From the NCBI GenBank assembly GCA_036661515.1, contig JAVWYO010000129.1, positions 1 through 5,305 of the forward strand: DNA of 5,305 nucleotides, read 5' to 3'. Shown here piece by piece: positions 1 to 5,305 of this stretch. The first letter of the stretch is position 1. Every line of letters starts with the position of its first letter. The notes beneath the pieces were generated by a model. That model saw only the letters and a program-made list of their open reading frames with translations, was not told the DNA's origin and did not search any database. The translations under genes and the position numbers were made by a program. Origin of the DNA: HGM05232 sp036661515 (GTDB lineage: Bacteria; Bacteroidota; Bacteroidia; Bacteroidales; Muribaculaceae).

Positions 1-279
1 GAAAAGGACTTTAATCAAGCTGTATATTGGTTCCGAAAAGCGGCTGAACAAGGAGATGCTAAGTCTCAATATTTTTTGGGGGTGTGTTACAACTCTGGGA
101 ATGGTGTTGAAGCAAATGATACACAAGCATTTCAATGGTATTTTAAAGCTGCAGAGCAAGGTCTTCTGGAAGCACAAAAAATATTAATAATCAAATATGA
201 AAAGGGAGTTGGCGTGAAGAAGGATAAAAAGAAAGCTGAATATTGGAAAAAGAAAGTGGCTGAACAAGAAAATAAATAA
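1..279 (+). CDS. Sel1-repeat protein, C-terminal part (5' truncated by window edge)
   Basis: The reading frame is open from the first base, so this is the last 92 residues of a longer protein whose start lies outside the window. Two complete 36-residue Sel1-like repeats are visible, at residues 7-42 and 43-78, plus the first half-helix of a third (79-92). The repeats align at A7/A43/A79, with W10, W46 and W82 in register. They share the core KAAEQG and the G-x-G-V turn (GNGV at 33-36, GVGV at 69-72). Sel1 repeats are alpha-helical solenoid units related to TPRs, and they usually mediate protein-protein contacts. The tail is lysine-rich and ends in EQENK. A TTG near base 76 could be read as a start, but the repeat pattern runs straight through it, so it is not the real one. 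The next gene starts 15 nt downstream, which suggests an operon. Family assignment is firm; partners and function are unknown, and whether the protein is exported cannot be judged without the N-terminus. Confidence 0.88.
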   Translation, partial: EKDFNQAVYWFRKAAEQGDAKSQYFLGVCYNSGNGVEANDTQAFQWYFKAAEQGLLEAQKILIIKYEKGVGVKKDKKKAEYWKKKVAEQENK

Positions 280-294
280 CTAAATACTAATCAC

Positions 295-1203
295 ATGAAA
301 AGAAAATTAATCTTTATTGCAATATCATTGCTAATCTCATTACCAATGGTTGCTCGCAAATATATTTTTAATGCCGCATTTGATTCAATGTGCCCTATTT
401 CAATATATGTCGATGGAAATCAATATATACTCACAGAAGCCAGTTCTATTGCTACAACAGGTCCGGGAGCCGTTGAAGTGTATATGAGTGACAAAAGCAC
501 ATGGAGTGCATACGATAAAGATGGAGATAGAATAACTCAATATAGCGAGAATAGCAAAACTTACTCAAATGGGGAAATCGAATTTACAAGAATAGAATTA
601 GGAGGCATAATAAAGACAAGAAGCAGTGATAATGATACACCACCAGTGGACAGCTATGATACAACTAATTATGACACAGTCACAAATTCAGAGACTTACG
701 ACAGTGGTAACAGCGGAAACGATGGATTAGCAGAACATGCATCAAGCGTAGCCGCAGATTTAGCATCACAATTAGGAAACGCCGCAATAAGAGCCTCAAA
801 TATAGACTATGACGGATTCCCATATTTATCAGCCGAGGCAGGATATTCAATGTTCTCAGGAGTAAATACACGTTTACGATATCGAGGTGGAAAATATGGT
901 GGCTTCTCAATATTTGCAGGAATTGGAAAAGAATTTATTTTTAATCCAAAAAATAAAGATTGTTTAACTTGGAATGTTGGGCTCAGTTTTAATCTTGAAA
1001 ATGTTGGATTAAATTTTTCATTTGGAGAAACACCTTTAAGCTATAATTACGGACTTCTTATTGATCTTTCGTATGAATATTTTTTTAGTAATTGGGGTAT
1101 AATTGTAAATGGTGGTATTGGCTTTGGAGACATAGAAAAGTCTAATCCCGATACTTTTTGGTCGCTTGGAATTGGAGTAGCCTTTAAATTATGGAGTAAA
1201 TAA
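295..1203 (+). CDS. Secreted protein with C-terminal outer-membrane beta-barrel-like half
   Basis: I do not recognise a named family for this 302-residue protein. Residues 1-20 look like a signal peptide (MKRK, then a hydrophobic run to PMVA). Residues 21-107 are a beta-rich N-terminal domain. Residues 108-145 are a low-complexity linker rich in Ser, Thr, Asp, Asn and Tyr. Residues 145-168 look helical (alanine-rich). Residues 176-302 contain about seven or eight amphipathic strands with alternating small or hydrophobic residues and aromatic belts, for example YLSAEAGYSMF, GFSIFAGIGKEFIF, LLIDLSYEYFF and a final SLGIGVAFKLW. This pattern is typical of small outer-membrane barrels, though there is no C-terminal Phe. 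After signal removal only two cysteines remain, C33 and C223. The ATG is 15 nt after the Sel1 gene, without a Shine-Dalgarno sequence. A role in the envelope is inferred; a soluble beta-sandwich protein is the main alternative. Codon choice changes near base 915. Confidence 0.75.
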   Translation: MKRKLIFIAISLLISLPMVARKYIFNAAFDSMCPISIYVDGNQYILTEASSIATTGPGAVEVYMSDKSTWSAYDKDGDRITQYSENSKTYSNGEIEFTRIELGGIIKTRSSDNDTPPVDSYDTTNYDTVTNSETYDSGNSGNDGLAEHASSVAADLASQLGNAAIRASNIDYDGFPYLSAEAGYSMFSGVNTRLRYRGGKYGGFSIFAGIGKEFIFNPKNKDCLTWNVGLSFNLENVGLNFSFGETPLSYNYGLLIDLSYEYFFSNWGIIVNGGIGFGDIEKSNPDTFWSLGIGVAFKLWSK

Positions 1204-1242
1204 AGAGAATATATTATTAATCATCAAAATCTATTTTAAATT

Positions 1243-1548
1243 ATGAAAAAGAATTTATTAAAAATCAGTCTGAGTTTTATATTTTTAGCCATTCTTGCTA
1301 TTGGTATAACTAACATTATTGAAAATCAAGCCAATCTTAATTCAACTAAAGATTCCACATTATTGGCATGTAATAAATGTGATTTAAGTGACACAAATCG
1401 CAAGTGTGGAAAATGTGGCGGGTTCTTAGATTCAAGGACGAGACAAGTAAATGTAAAAGGAAAAGATGGCAGAACAAAGGTTAGATATAAAACTATTTAT
1501 ACATGTACAAAATGTAAACATGAATGCATAAGTTGGTGGGATAAATAG
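1243..1548 (+). CDS. Small membrane-anchored protein with zinc-ribbon-like cysteines
   Basis: This is an unrecognised 101-residue protein. Residues 1-6 are basic and about 7-25 form a hydrophobic helix that could be a signal anchor or a signal peptide. The rest (30-101) is hydrophilic. Seven cysteines fall in three clusters: C43-x2-C46, C55-x2-C58 and C88-x2-C91-x3-C95. The paired CxxC knuckles, the GKCGG turn and the basic segment between them (residues 64-83) resemble zinc ribbons, so metal binding is plausible. If the helix is N-in, this part faces the periplasm, which is unusual for a zinc ribbon, and the cysteines could instead form disulfides. The adjacent thioredoxin-like gene makes that alternative worth considering. 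A short leader followed by a Cys-rich C-terminus also recalls secreted Bacteroidetes peptide precursors such as the NVEALA type, but the NVEALA motif is absent. The gene lies 39 nt after the barrel gene and 20 nt before the thioredoxin-like gene. Confidence 0.72.
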   Translation: MKKNLLKISLSFIFLAILAIGITNIIENQANLNSTKDSTLLACNKCDLSDTNRKCGKCGGFLDSRTRQVNVKGKDGRTKVRYKTIYTCTKCKHECISWWDK

Positions 1549-1568
1549 TAATCCAAATTTCTTAAGCA

Positions 1569-1985
1569 ATGAAAAAAATATTGTGTGTAATAATTATATG
1601 TTGCATTGCGTCAATAAATTCATATTCAAAAGCCGAAATGCGACTTATTAATTATGAAGAGTTCAACGACAACATTTTTCCAAATATGGAACGACCTGCC
1701 CTAATTTTTTTCGGACGTAATAATTGTCCATACGTAAAAAAGATGGTGCCTATCGTTAATAAATTAGCAACTAATTATGAAAATAGTGTGGATTTCTATA
1801 ACGTGAATGGAACCTCTTCGGCAAATTATGAATGGTTGGAAGAATTAGACATTCAGGGATTACCATGGATCGTTATCTATTATGGTCCAAATAGAAAAGC
1901 CTATTCTTATTTTGGTGGACCAAATTCATACAATGATTTAGCTGAAGCATTAACTGAGGCAATCACAGAATGGGACAAACAATAG
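1569..1985 (+). CDS. Secreted thioredoxin-fold protein with a single active-site cysteine
   Basis: This 138-residue protein has an N-terminal signal sequence (about residues 1-20, MKKILCVIIICC...NSYS), so it should act in the periplasm or envelope. The thioredoxin fold is visible as a beta strand ALIFFGR (44-50) leading into the active-site turn N-C53-P-Y-V56-K-K-M. This is followed by the long helix (about 57-70), strand VDFYNVN (74-80), and the loop before the cis-proline (IQGLPW, P99) with strand IVIYYG. A C-terminal helix (about 121-136) closes the fold. Canonical thioredoxins have CxxC; here the second position is Val, leaving C53 as the only cysteine in the mature protein. It therefore cannot run a normal intramolecular dithiol cycle. 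A monothiol, isomerase-like, mixed-disulfide or non-redox binding role is more likely. It is the last gene of the plus-strand cluster and is followed by a strong terminator. The fold assignment is fairly sure; the substrate is unknown. Confidence 0.82.
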   Translation: MKKILCVIIICCIASINSYSKAEMRLINYEEFNDNIFPNMERPALIFFGRNNCPYVKKMVPIVNKLATNYENSVDFYNVNGTSSANYEWLEELDIQGLPWIVIYYGPNRKAYSYFGGPNSYNDLAEALTEAITEWDKQ

Positions 1986-2012
1986 TATAAATTTCATTAT
2001 ATGCTTAATTTA

Positions 2013-2049
2013 AAGAGGCTACCTAACTTTTGATGTTAGGTAGCCTCTT
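2013..2049. terminator. Convergent-gene hairpin, likely bidirectional intrinsic terminator
   Basis: A perfect 15-bp stem pairs 2013-2027 (AAGAGGCTACCTAAC) with 2035-2049 (GTTAGGTAGCCTCTT) around a 7-nt loop, TTTTGAT. On the plus strand it is followed by GCGTTTTATTG, a T-rich stretch. On the minus strand it is followed by TAAATTAAG, a weaker run. It lies 27 nt after the thioredoxin-like stop and 22 nt beyond the glmM stop, exactly where two converging transcripts must end. Termination of the plus-strand cluster is well supported; minus-strand termination is probable but has a poorer U-tract. Confidence 0.9.
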
Positions 2050-2071
2050 GCGTTTTATTGCAATTTTAATA

Positions 2072-3457
2072 TTATGCTAAGCTCTTTATTACGGCTTTTA
2101 TGTCGGTTGCAAGAGATTCGGCTTTTTCCATTGTTGATGCCTCTGAATAGATGCGTATTATTGGTTCTGTATTGCTCTTACGGAGGTGTACCCAACAATC
2201 ACTAAAATCAATTTTTACGCCATCAATATCGGTTATCTTTTCACTTGCATAGTGCTTCTTTATGGCTACAAGGATTGCATCTACATCAATATCGGGAGTA
2301 AGCTGAATTTTATTTTTCGCAATGCTATATTTAGGATATCCAGCTTTTAATTCACTGACTTTCTTCCCCGATTTAGCAAGCAATGTGAGAAATAGAGCTA
2401 CTCCAACGAGTGCATCACGTCCATAGTGACTTGCAGGATATATTACTCCGCCATTTCCCTCGCCACCTATAACTGCACCTGTGCGCTTCATCTCGGTAAC
2501 AACATTTACTTCGCCAACTGCTGCTGCTGAATATTTGCAACCATGAGATTCGGTGACATCACGTAATGCTCTTGATGATGATAGATTTGAAACGGTGGTG
2601 CCTGGTGTGTGTGCTAACACATAATCGGCAATTGAAACAAGGGTGTATTCTTCAACGAAAAATTCGCCGTTTTCCATAACAATGGCAAGACGGTCAACGT
2701 CGGGGTCTACAACAAAACCGACATCAGCTTTCCCCTCTTTCATTAGATTTGAAATATCAGTAAGATTTTCGGGAATAGGCTCTGGAGTGTGACCAAAATC
2801 GCCCGTAGGTGTGCAATATAACTTTATTACATTTTCAACGCCTAATCGTTTGAGTAATTCAGGAATGACAACACCACCAATTGAATTTACAGCATCAACG
2901 GCAACAGTAAAATGTGCTTTGCGAATAGCCTCAACATCAACTAAATCAAGATTTAAGACGCTGTCGATGTGCTTACGCATATAAGTATCGTTTTTATATT
3001 CTTTGCCAAGTTTGTCGACTTCGGCAAATGAAAAGGCTTCGCTTTCGGCTGTAGCAAGAACTTCCTTACCTTGTATGTCATTAAGAAATTCGCCATGTTC
3101 ATTAAGAAGTTTTAGCGCATTCCATTGCTTTGGATTGTGAGATGCAGTGATAATGATTCCGCCACATGCTTTTTCGGCAACTACGGCAAGTTCTGTTGTA
3201 GGAGTAGAAGCCAGCCCAATATTAACGACATCAAACCCCATTCCAATTAGGGTTCCAACTACGATATTATCTACCATCTCGCCCGATATTCGAGCATCAC
3301 GCCCCACAACGATAACGTTTGATGTTGTGGTAGCTGTTTTTCTGATAAGTGTAGCGTAAGCCGATGTAAATTTTACAATATCGAGTGGATTTAGCCCATC
3401 ACCAGCACGGCCGCCAATAGTTCCACGTATTCCAGAAATTGATTTAATTAGTGACAT
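2072..3457 (-). CDS. glmM: Phosphoglucosamine mutase (GlmM), alpha-D-phosphohexomutase family
   Basis: GlmM interconverts glucosamine-6-phosphate and glucosamine-1-phosphate in the cytoplasm. This is the step before GlmU makes UDP-GlcNAc for peptidoglycan and lipopolysaccharide. All four domain signatures are present in 461 residues, a normal full length. The N-terminal motif is SGIRGTIGG (8-16). The catalytic phosphoserine loop is TASHNP with S106. The Mg2+-binding loop is DPDVDR (D251, D253, D255). The sugar-specificity loop is GGEGNGG (331-337). The phosphate-binding loop is RKSNTEP (426-432). The GGEGNGG and SNTEP forms match the GlmM-like branch shared by Bacteroidetes and archaea rather than the E. 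coli GGEQSGH type, so phosphomannomutase activity cannot be excluded from sequence alone. The ATG start places the first motif at the usual distance. The gene follows the DUF4827 gene after 29 nt and has no Shine-Dalgarno sequence, typical for this phylum. It is probably the last gene of the minus-strand operon. Confidence 0.93.
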   Translation of the reverse strand: MSLIKSISGIRGTIGGRAGDGLNPLDIVKFTSAYATLIRKTATTTSNVIVVGRDARISGEMVDNIVVGTLIGMGFDVVNIGLASTPTTELAVVAEKACGGIIITASHNPKQWNALKLLNEHGEFLNDIQGKEVLATAESEAFSFAEVDKLGKEYKNDTYMRKHIDSVLNLDLVDVEAIRKAHFTVAVDAVNSIGGVVIPELLKRLGVENVIKLYCTPTGDFGHTPEPIPENLTDISNLMKEGKADVGFVVDPDVDRLAIVMENGEFFVEEYTLVSIADYVLAHTPGTTVSNLSSSRALRDVTESHGCKYSAAAVGEVNVVTEMKRTGAVIGGEGNGGVIYPASHYGRDALVGVALFLTLLAKSGKKVSELKAGYPKYSIAKNKIQLTPDIDVDAILVAIKKHYASEKITDIDGVKIDFSDCWVHLRKSNTEPIIRIYSEASTMEKAESLATDIKAVIKSLA

Positions 3458-3486
3458 GGTAATAAAGTGTATTTTATGTGATTATT

Positions 3487-4083
3487 TTATATCTCGCTTT
3501 TAAAATATCTAATTTTGTATTTATAAGGGATAACCGATGATATTTCAGATGAAAACCCATATTGGGATTTTATTACAACATTTACTTCACAATCAATTCC
3601 TAAAAAGTTTAGCGGTGTTTGCACACCCGAACCATATTGAGTTGAAGAAGTTAAATCGTAGTTTAGATAGCGGAATGATGTTGTTGGAAATTGCATATTA
3701 TTATCATTCCCTTCTGGCGTTGGGTCAGAACCATTAGCCCAATCAATGAGAGAGATACGCATGAAGCGGAAATATATGAGTTGATTAACTTCAGCTTTAT
3801 TGTTCTTTTTATCTCCAGCCTTAAGCACTTGCATATAAACGTTTCCATCTTCATCTAACTTATAGTAAGGAGCTTTTTCTCCGACTTCAAATATTGAATC
3901 GGCAGGAATTGTGTTACACACACGCTGCGAAGCGAGGAAAGTGTTTGCTGCTTTTCTTTCTATATCAAGCAATTCGGCATAGCTCTTAGTCTTACTGCAA
4001 GAAGAGCCTAACATTAATATTGTAGCACAGAAAAAAAGCGTTATTCGTATATTCATCTTTATATTTATTGTTTTTACTTTCAT
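3487..4083 (-). CDS. DUF4827 family lipoprotein
   Basis: The 198-residue reading has a hydrophobic N-terminal segment ending in a lipobox-like MLGSSC (C29), so it is probably a lipid-anchored envelope protein. The mature part starts with SKTKSYAELLDIERKA, which matches what I remember of the Bacteroidetes DUF4827 family (an S-K-x-YA-LL-x-E-KA start). The C-terminal stretch around residues 163-193 (VVIKSQYGFSSEISSVIPY, then alternating KIRYF) resembles the tail of FKBP-type folds, where a YG turn and an IP loop precede the last strand. Peptidyl-prolyl isomerase activity is not shown. The chosen ATG gives a 28-residue leader. An internal ATG at 4056 (M10, MNIRITLFF) would give a more usual 19-residue signal peptide and may be the true start. 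Neither start has a Shine-Dalgarno sequence. The gene begins 13 nt after the DHH phosphoesterase stop, so it is co-transcribed with it and with glmM. Its function is unknown. Confidence 0.82.
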   Translation of the reverse strand: MKVKTINIKMNIRITLFFCATILMLGSSCSKTKSYAELLDIERKAANTFLASQRVCNTIPADSIFEVGEKAPYYKLDEDGNVYMQVLKAGDKKNNKAEVNQLIYFRFMRISLIDWANGSDPTPEGNDNNMQFPTTSFRYLNYDLTSSTQYGSGVQTPLNFLGIDCEVNVVIKSQYGFSSEISSVIPYKYKIRYFKSEI

Positions 4084-4096
4084 ATTTTACAATCTA

Positions 4097-5125
4097 TTAT
4101 TTTATCTCATTAATATTATCAATAATTTTATGGAATATGCTCACAGCTTGAGGCATAGTCCCTTGAAATTCTCCACCAGAGGCATTTTTGTGTCCTCCAC
4201 CATTAAAATACTTTTCACATATAGTATTTACAGCAAAGTCTCCTTTTGAGCGCGCCGAAATTTTGATAAAGTCATTTTCCTGTCGCATAAAGATAACCCA
4301 TTTAATCGTAGGAATACCAAGCGGGACATTAACAAGACTTTCGGTGTCTCCTTTTTTATATGAAAATCTTTCTAAATCTTCTTTTGTGAGAGTAATTAAA
4401 GCAGCATTAGCGTCGGGAAATACTTCCATTCGCTCAGATATTGCAAATCCGAGCAACCGGAGCCTCTCTTCGGTGCTTGTGTTCATAGCACGGGTATAAA
4501 TGCGGTCTTTATCAATCCCTTTGCGTATCAACTCGGCAACAATAACATATAAATCAGCTCGATTTGAGTTATATGAAAAATTGCCAGTATCAGTCATCAT
4601 ACCAGTGTAAAGGCACTCAGCAACAGCTTTATTTATTTCATTAAATAATCCAAGACTGCATATCGTTCTAAATAATAATTCACATGTTGACGACATCGAA
4701 GAATTTGAAATCGTAATATCACAAAATTCTTCAGGGAATAGATGATGGTCAATCATTACCTTTTTAGCAGTAGATTCCCCTATAATATCAGCCATCATAT
4801 CTAAACGTCCCAACGCATTGAAATCAAGACAAAATATTAATTTAGCATTAGCAATGAGCTGAGTTGCAAAATCGGTGTATTTAGAATAAGCAACAATCTC
4901 CTTAGTCCCTGGTAAAAAAGCAAGATTTCGAGGAGCTAAATCGGGAGTAACGACATTAACATTCTTCCCAAGTGTTGTCAACAGATGATAAAGTCCGAGC
5001 GACGCACCAATAGCATCACCATCGGGCGACACATGGCACGTTATCACAATATCATCATAATGTGCGAGATATTTGCGTAACTGCGTAACTTGCTCTTCCT
5101 TTAATATGCGACTTATCATAATCAC
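4097..5125 (-). CDS. nrnA: DHH/DHHA1 phosphoesterase, NrnA-like (nanoRNase / pAp phosphatase class)
   Basis: This 342-residue cytoplasmic enzyme has the complete two-domain layout of NrnA-class proteins. In the DHH domain, motif I is H31-VSP-D35-G-D37, motif II is D101 in CLDFN, motif III is the D126-H127-H128 signature (IDHH), and motif IV is D179 in MMTDTG. These residues bind the two Mn2+ ions. The C-terminal DHHA1 domain carries the substrate-binding GGGHKNASG (309-317). Characterised members degrade 2-5-nt RNA fragments and dephosphorylate 3'-phosphoadenosine 5'-phosphate, while close relatives cleave cyclic di-nucleotides or pApA. Sequence alone does not separate these activities. The longest frame starts at a GTG (5125); an in-frame ATG two codons later (5119, MISRILK) is a good alternative. 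A Bacteroidetes -7 element lies just upstream. It is the first gene of the nrnA / DUF4827 / glmM set. The family is certain; the exact substrate is inferred. Confidence 0.9.
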   Translation of the reverse strand: MIMISRILKEEQVTQLRKYLAHYDDIVITCHVSPDGDAIGASLGLYHLLTTLGKNVNVVTPDLAPRNLAFLPGTKEIVAYSKYTDFATQLIANAKLIFCLDFNALGRLDMMADIIGESTAKKVMIDHHLFPEEFCDITISNSSMSSTCELLFRTICSLGLFNEINKAVAECLYTGMMTDTGNFSYNSNRADLYVIVAELIRKGIDKDRIYTRAMNTSTEERLRLLGFAISERMEVFPDANAALITLTKEDLERFSYKKGDTESLVNVPLGIPTIKWVIFMRQENDFIKISARSKGDFAVNTICEKYFNGGGHKNASGGEFQGTMPQAVSIFHKIIDNINEIK

Positions 5126-5140
5126 GATTTAATATAATGA

Positions 5141-5148
5141 CAAAGATA
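5141..5148 (-). promoter_or_regulatory. Bacteroidetes-type -7 promoter element for the nrnA operon
   Basis: The minus strand reads TATCTTTG, an exact match to the TAnnTTTG -7 consensus used by the primary sigma factor of Bacteroidetes. Transcription would start near 5135, giving a very short leader of about 10-16 nt to the GTG at 5125 or the ATG at 5119. No clear TTTG-type -33 box is seen 19-21 bp upstream, where the sequence is an A/T-rich run. That lowers confidence. Confidence 0.55.
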
Positions 5149-5160
5149 AAAATAATATTT

Positions 5161-5210
5161 CTATTTTGGGTTTCACCATTAAATATATATCAACAAAGAG
5201 CCTAAAATAG
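5161..5210. repeat. Imperfect inverted repeat upstream of the nrnA operon
   Basis: CTATTTTGGGTTT (5161-5173) can pair with AGAGCCTAAAATAG-type sequence (right arm 5198-5210). This gives a 13-bp stem with three G:U or T:G wobbles and a 24-nt AT-rich loop. It sits about 12 bp upstream of the TATCTTTG element. It could be an operator-like palindrome, or a weak terminator for a minus-strand gene lying to the right, since the minus strand continues into AAATATTATTTTT. The stem is AT-rich, so chance occurrence is possible. Confidence 0.35.
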
Positions 5211-5222
5211 CGGAAATTTAAG

Positions 5223-5230
5223 TATTTTTG
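5223..5230 (+). promoter_or_regulatory. Possible plus-strand -7 element for a divergent gene right of the window
   Basis: TATTTTTG fits the TAnnTTTG consensus on the plus strand and would start transcription near 5236, reading rightwards out of the window. No -33 TTTG is visible at the expected spacing, and short matches are common in such AT-rich DNA. An ATG at 5289 (MNMFI, then the edge) could be the start of the gene it serves, but only five full codons are visible. Confidence 0.2.
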
Positions 5231-5305
5231 TCAGCTAAGAATTGTTATATGCTATATTATTGATGAATGTAACCACATTTATCGAAATATGAATATGTTT
5301 ATTAC

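Larger units (their letters stand above)
5126..5305. other. Intergenic region at the right edge
   Basis: These 180 bases show no supportable coding sequence. On the minus strand one frame is open from the window edge to a TAG at 5235-5237 (about 22 codons, ending YNNS), which could be the tail of an upstream gene but has no recognisable motif. On the plus strand a nine-codon frame starts at 5263 (MNVTTFIEI) and its TGA overlaps the ATG at 5289. The base composition is strongly AT-rich, typical of Bacteroidetes regulatory DNA. Whether the neighbouring gene is divergent or codirectional cannot be decided here. Confidence 0.5.

Noticed and set aside
1..279. DNA-level tandem repeat or CRISPR-like array in the Sel1 region
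   Set aside because: The 36-residue periodicity is protein-level only. The underlying DNA repeats are diverged, with no identical spaced units.
680..910. Open frame of 76 codons on the minus strand, opposite the barrel-like gene
   Set aside because: It lies wholly antisense to a gene with a signal peptide and structured domains, is rich in Leu, Arg and His as expected from the complement of the linker, and shows no motif.
1243..1548. NVEALA-type secreted peptide precursor
   Set aside because: The short hydrophobic leader and Cys-rich tail look similar, but the NVEALA motif is missing and the paired CxxC pattern fits a zinc ribbon better.
3147..3359. Open frame of 70 codons on the plus strand, opposite glmM
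   Set aside because: It is antisense to the conserved N-terminal part of GlmM, including the catalytic serine loop, and its repetitive Thr/Ser/Ile composition is typical of a shadow frame.
3537..3854. Two further open frames overlapping the DUF4827 gene, one on each strand
   Set aside because: Both are out of frame with the lipoprotein, which has a lipobox and family-like sequence. Neither frame has recognisable features or a plausible start context.
4188..4499. Open frame of 103 codons on the plus strand, opposite the DHH phosphoesterase
   Set aside because: It overlaps the conserved DHHA1 domain coding sequence of a certain gene. Its composition is that of an antisense shadow and no domain is visible.
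5263..5305. Nine-codon frame (5263-5292) whose stop overlaps an ATG at 5289, resembling a leader peptide with translational coupling
   Set aside because: Only five complete codons of the supposed downstream gene are in the window, and such short overlaps arise easily in AT-rich DNA. It stays a note, not a gene call.

Overview
This window looks like chromosomal DNA from an AT-rich member of the Bacteroidales. The evidence is a minus-strand nrnA / DUF4827 lipoprotein / glmM cluster (an order I recall from Bacteroides relatives), the near absence of Shine-Dalgarno sequences, a Bacteroidetes-type -7 promoter element (TATCTTTG) before the DHH gene, and a GlmM with the GGEGNGG sugar-binding loop. 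I cannot name the genus.

Positions 1-1985 (plus strand) hold four tightly spaced genes. They are the 3' end of a Sel1-repeat protein gene, a secreted protein with a C-terminal outer-membrane beta-barrel-like half, a small membrane-anchored protein with three cysteine clusters resembling a zinc ribbon, and a secreted thioredoxin-fold protein that keeps only one active-site cysteine (CPYV). Gaps are 15, 39 and 20 nt, with no recognisable promoter between them, so they probably form one operon whose promoter lies left of the window. At least three products act outside the cytoplasm. Their joint function is unknown, and this is the accessory, least described part of the window.

Positions 2013-2049 form a 15-bp perfect hairpin between convergent gene ends, which very likely terminates transcription from at least the plus strand and possibly both.

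Positions 2072-5125 (minus strand) hold three housekeeping-type genes read leftwards: a DHH/DHHA1 phosphoesterase of the NrnA class, a DUF4827 lipoprotein, and phosphoglucosamine mutase (GlmM). Gaps of 13 and 29 nt suggest co-transcription from the TATCTTTG element just upstream of the DHH gene. GlmM feeds UDP-GlcNAc and cell-wall synthesis. NrnA-class enzymes finish RNA decay and may hydrolyse pAp. The lipoprotein's role is unknown, though its C-terminus resembles an FKBP-like fold.

Positions 5126-5305 are non-coding as far as can be seen. They contain the minus-strand promoter element, an imperfect 13-bp inverted repeat, and a weaker plus-strand promoter-like octamer. A possible plus-strand start codon sits at 5289, too close to the edge to call. 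There are no tRNA or rRNA genes, CRISPR arrays or insertion sequences.
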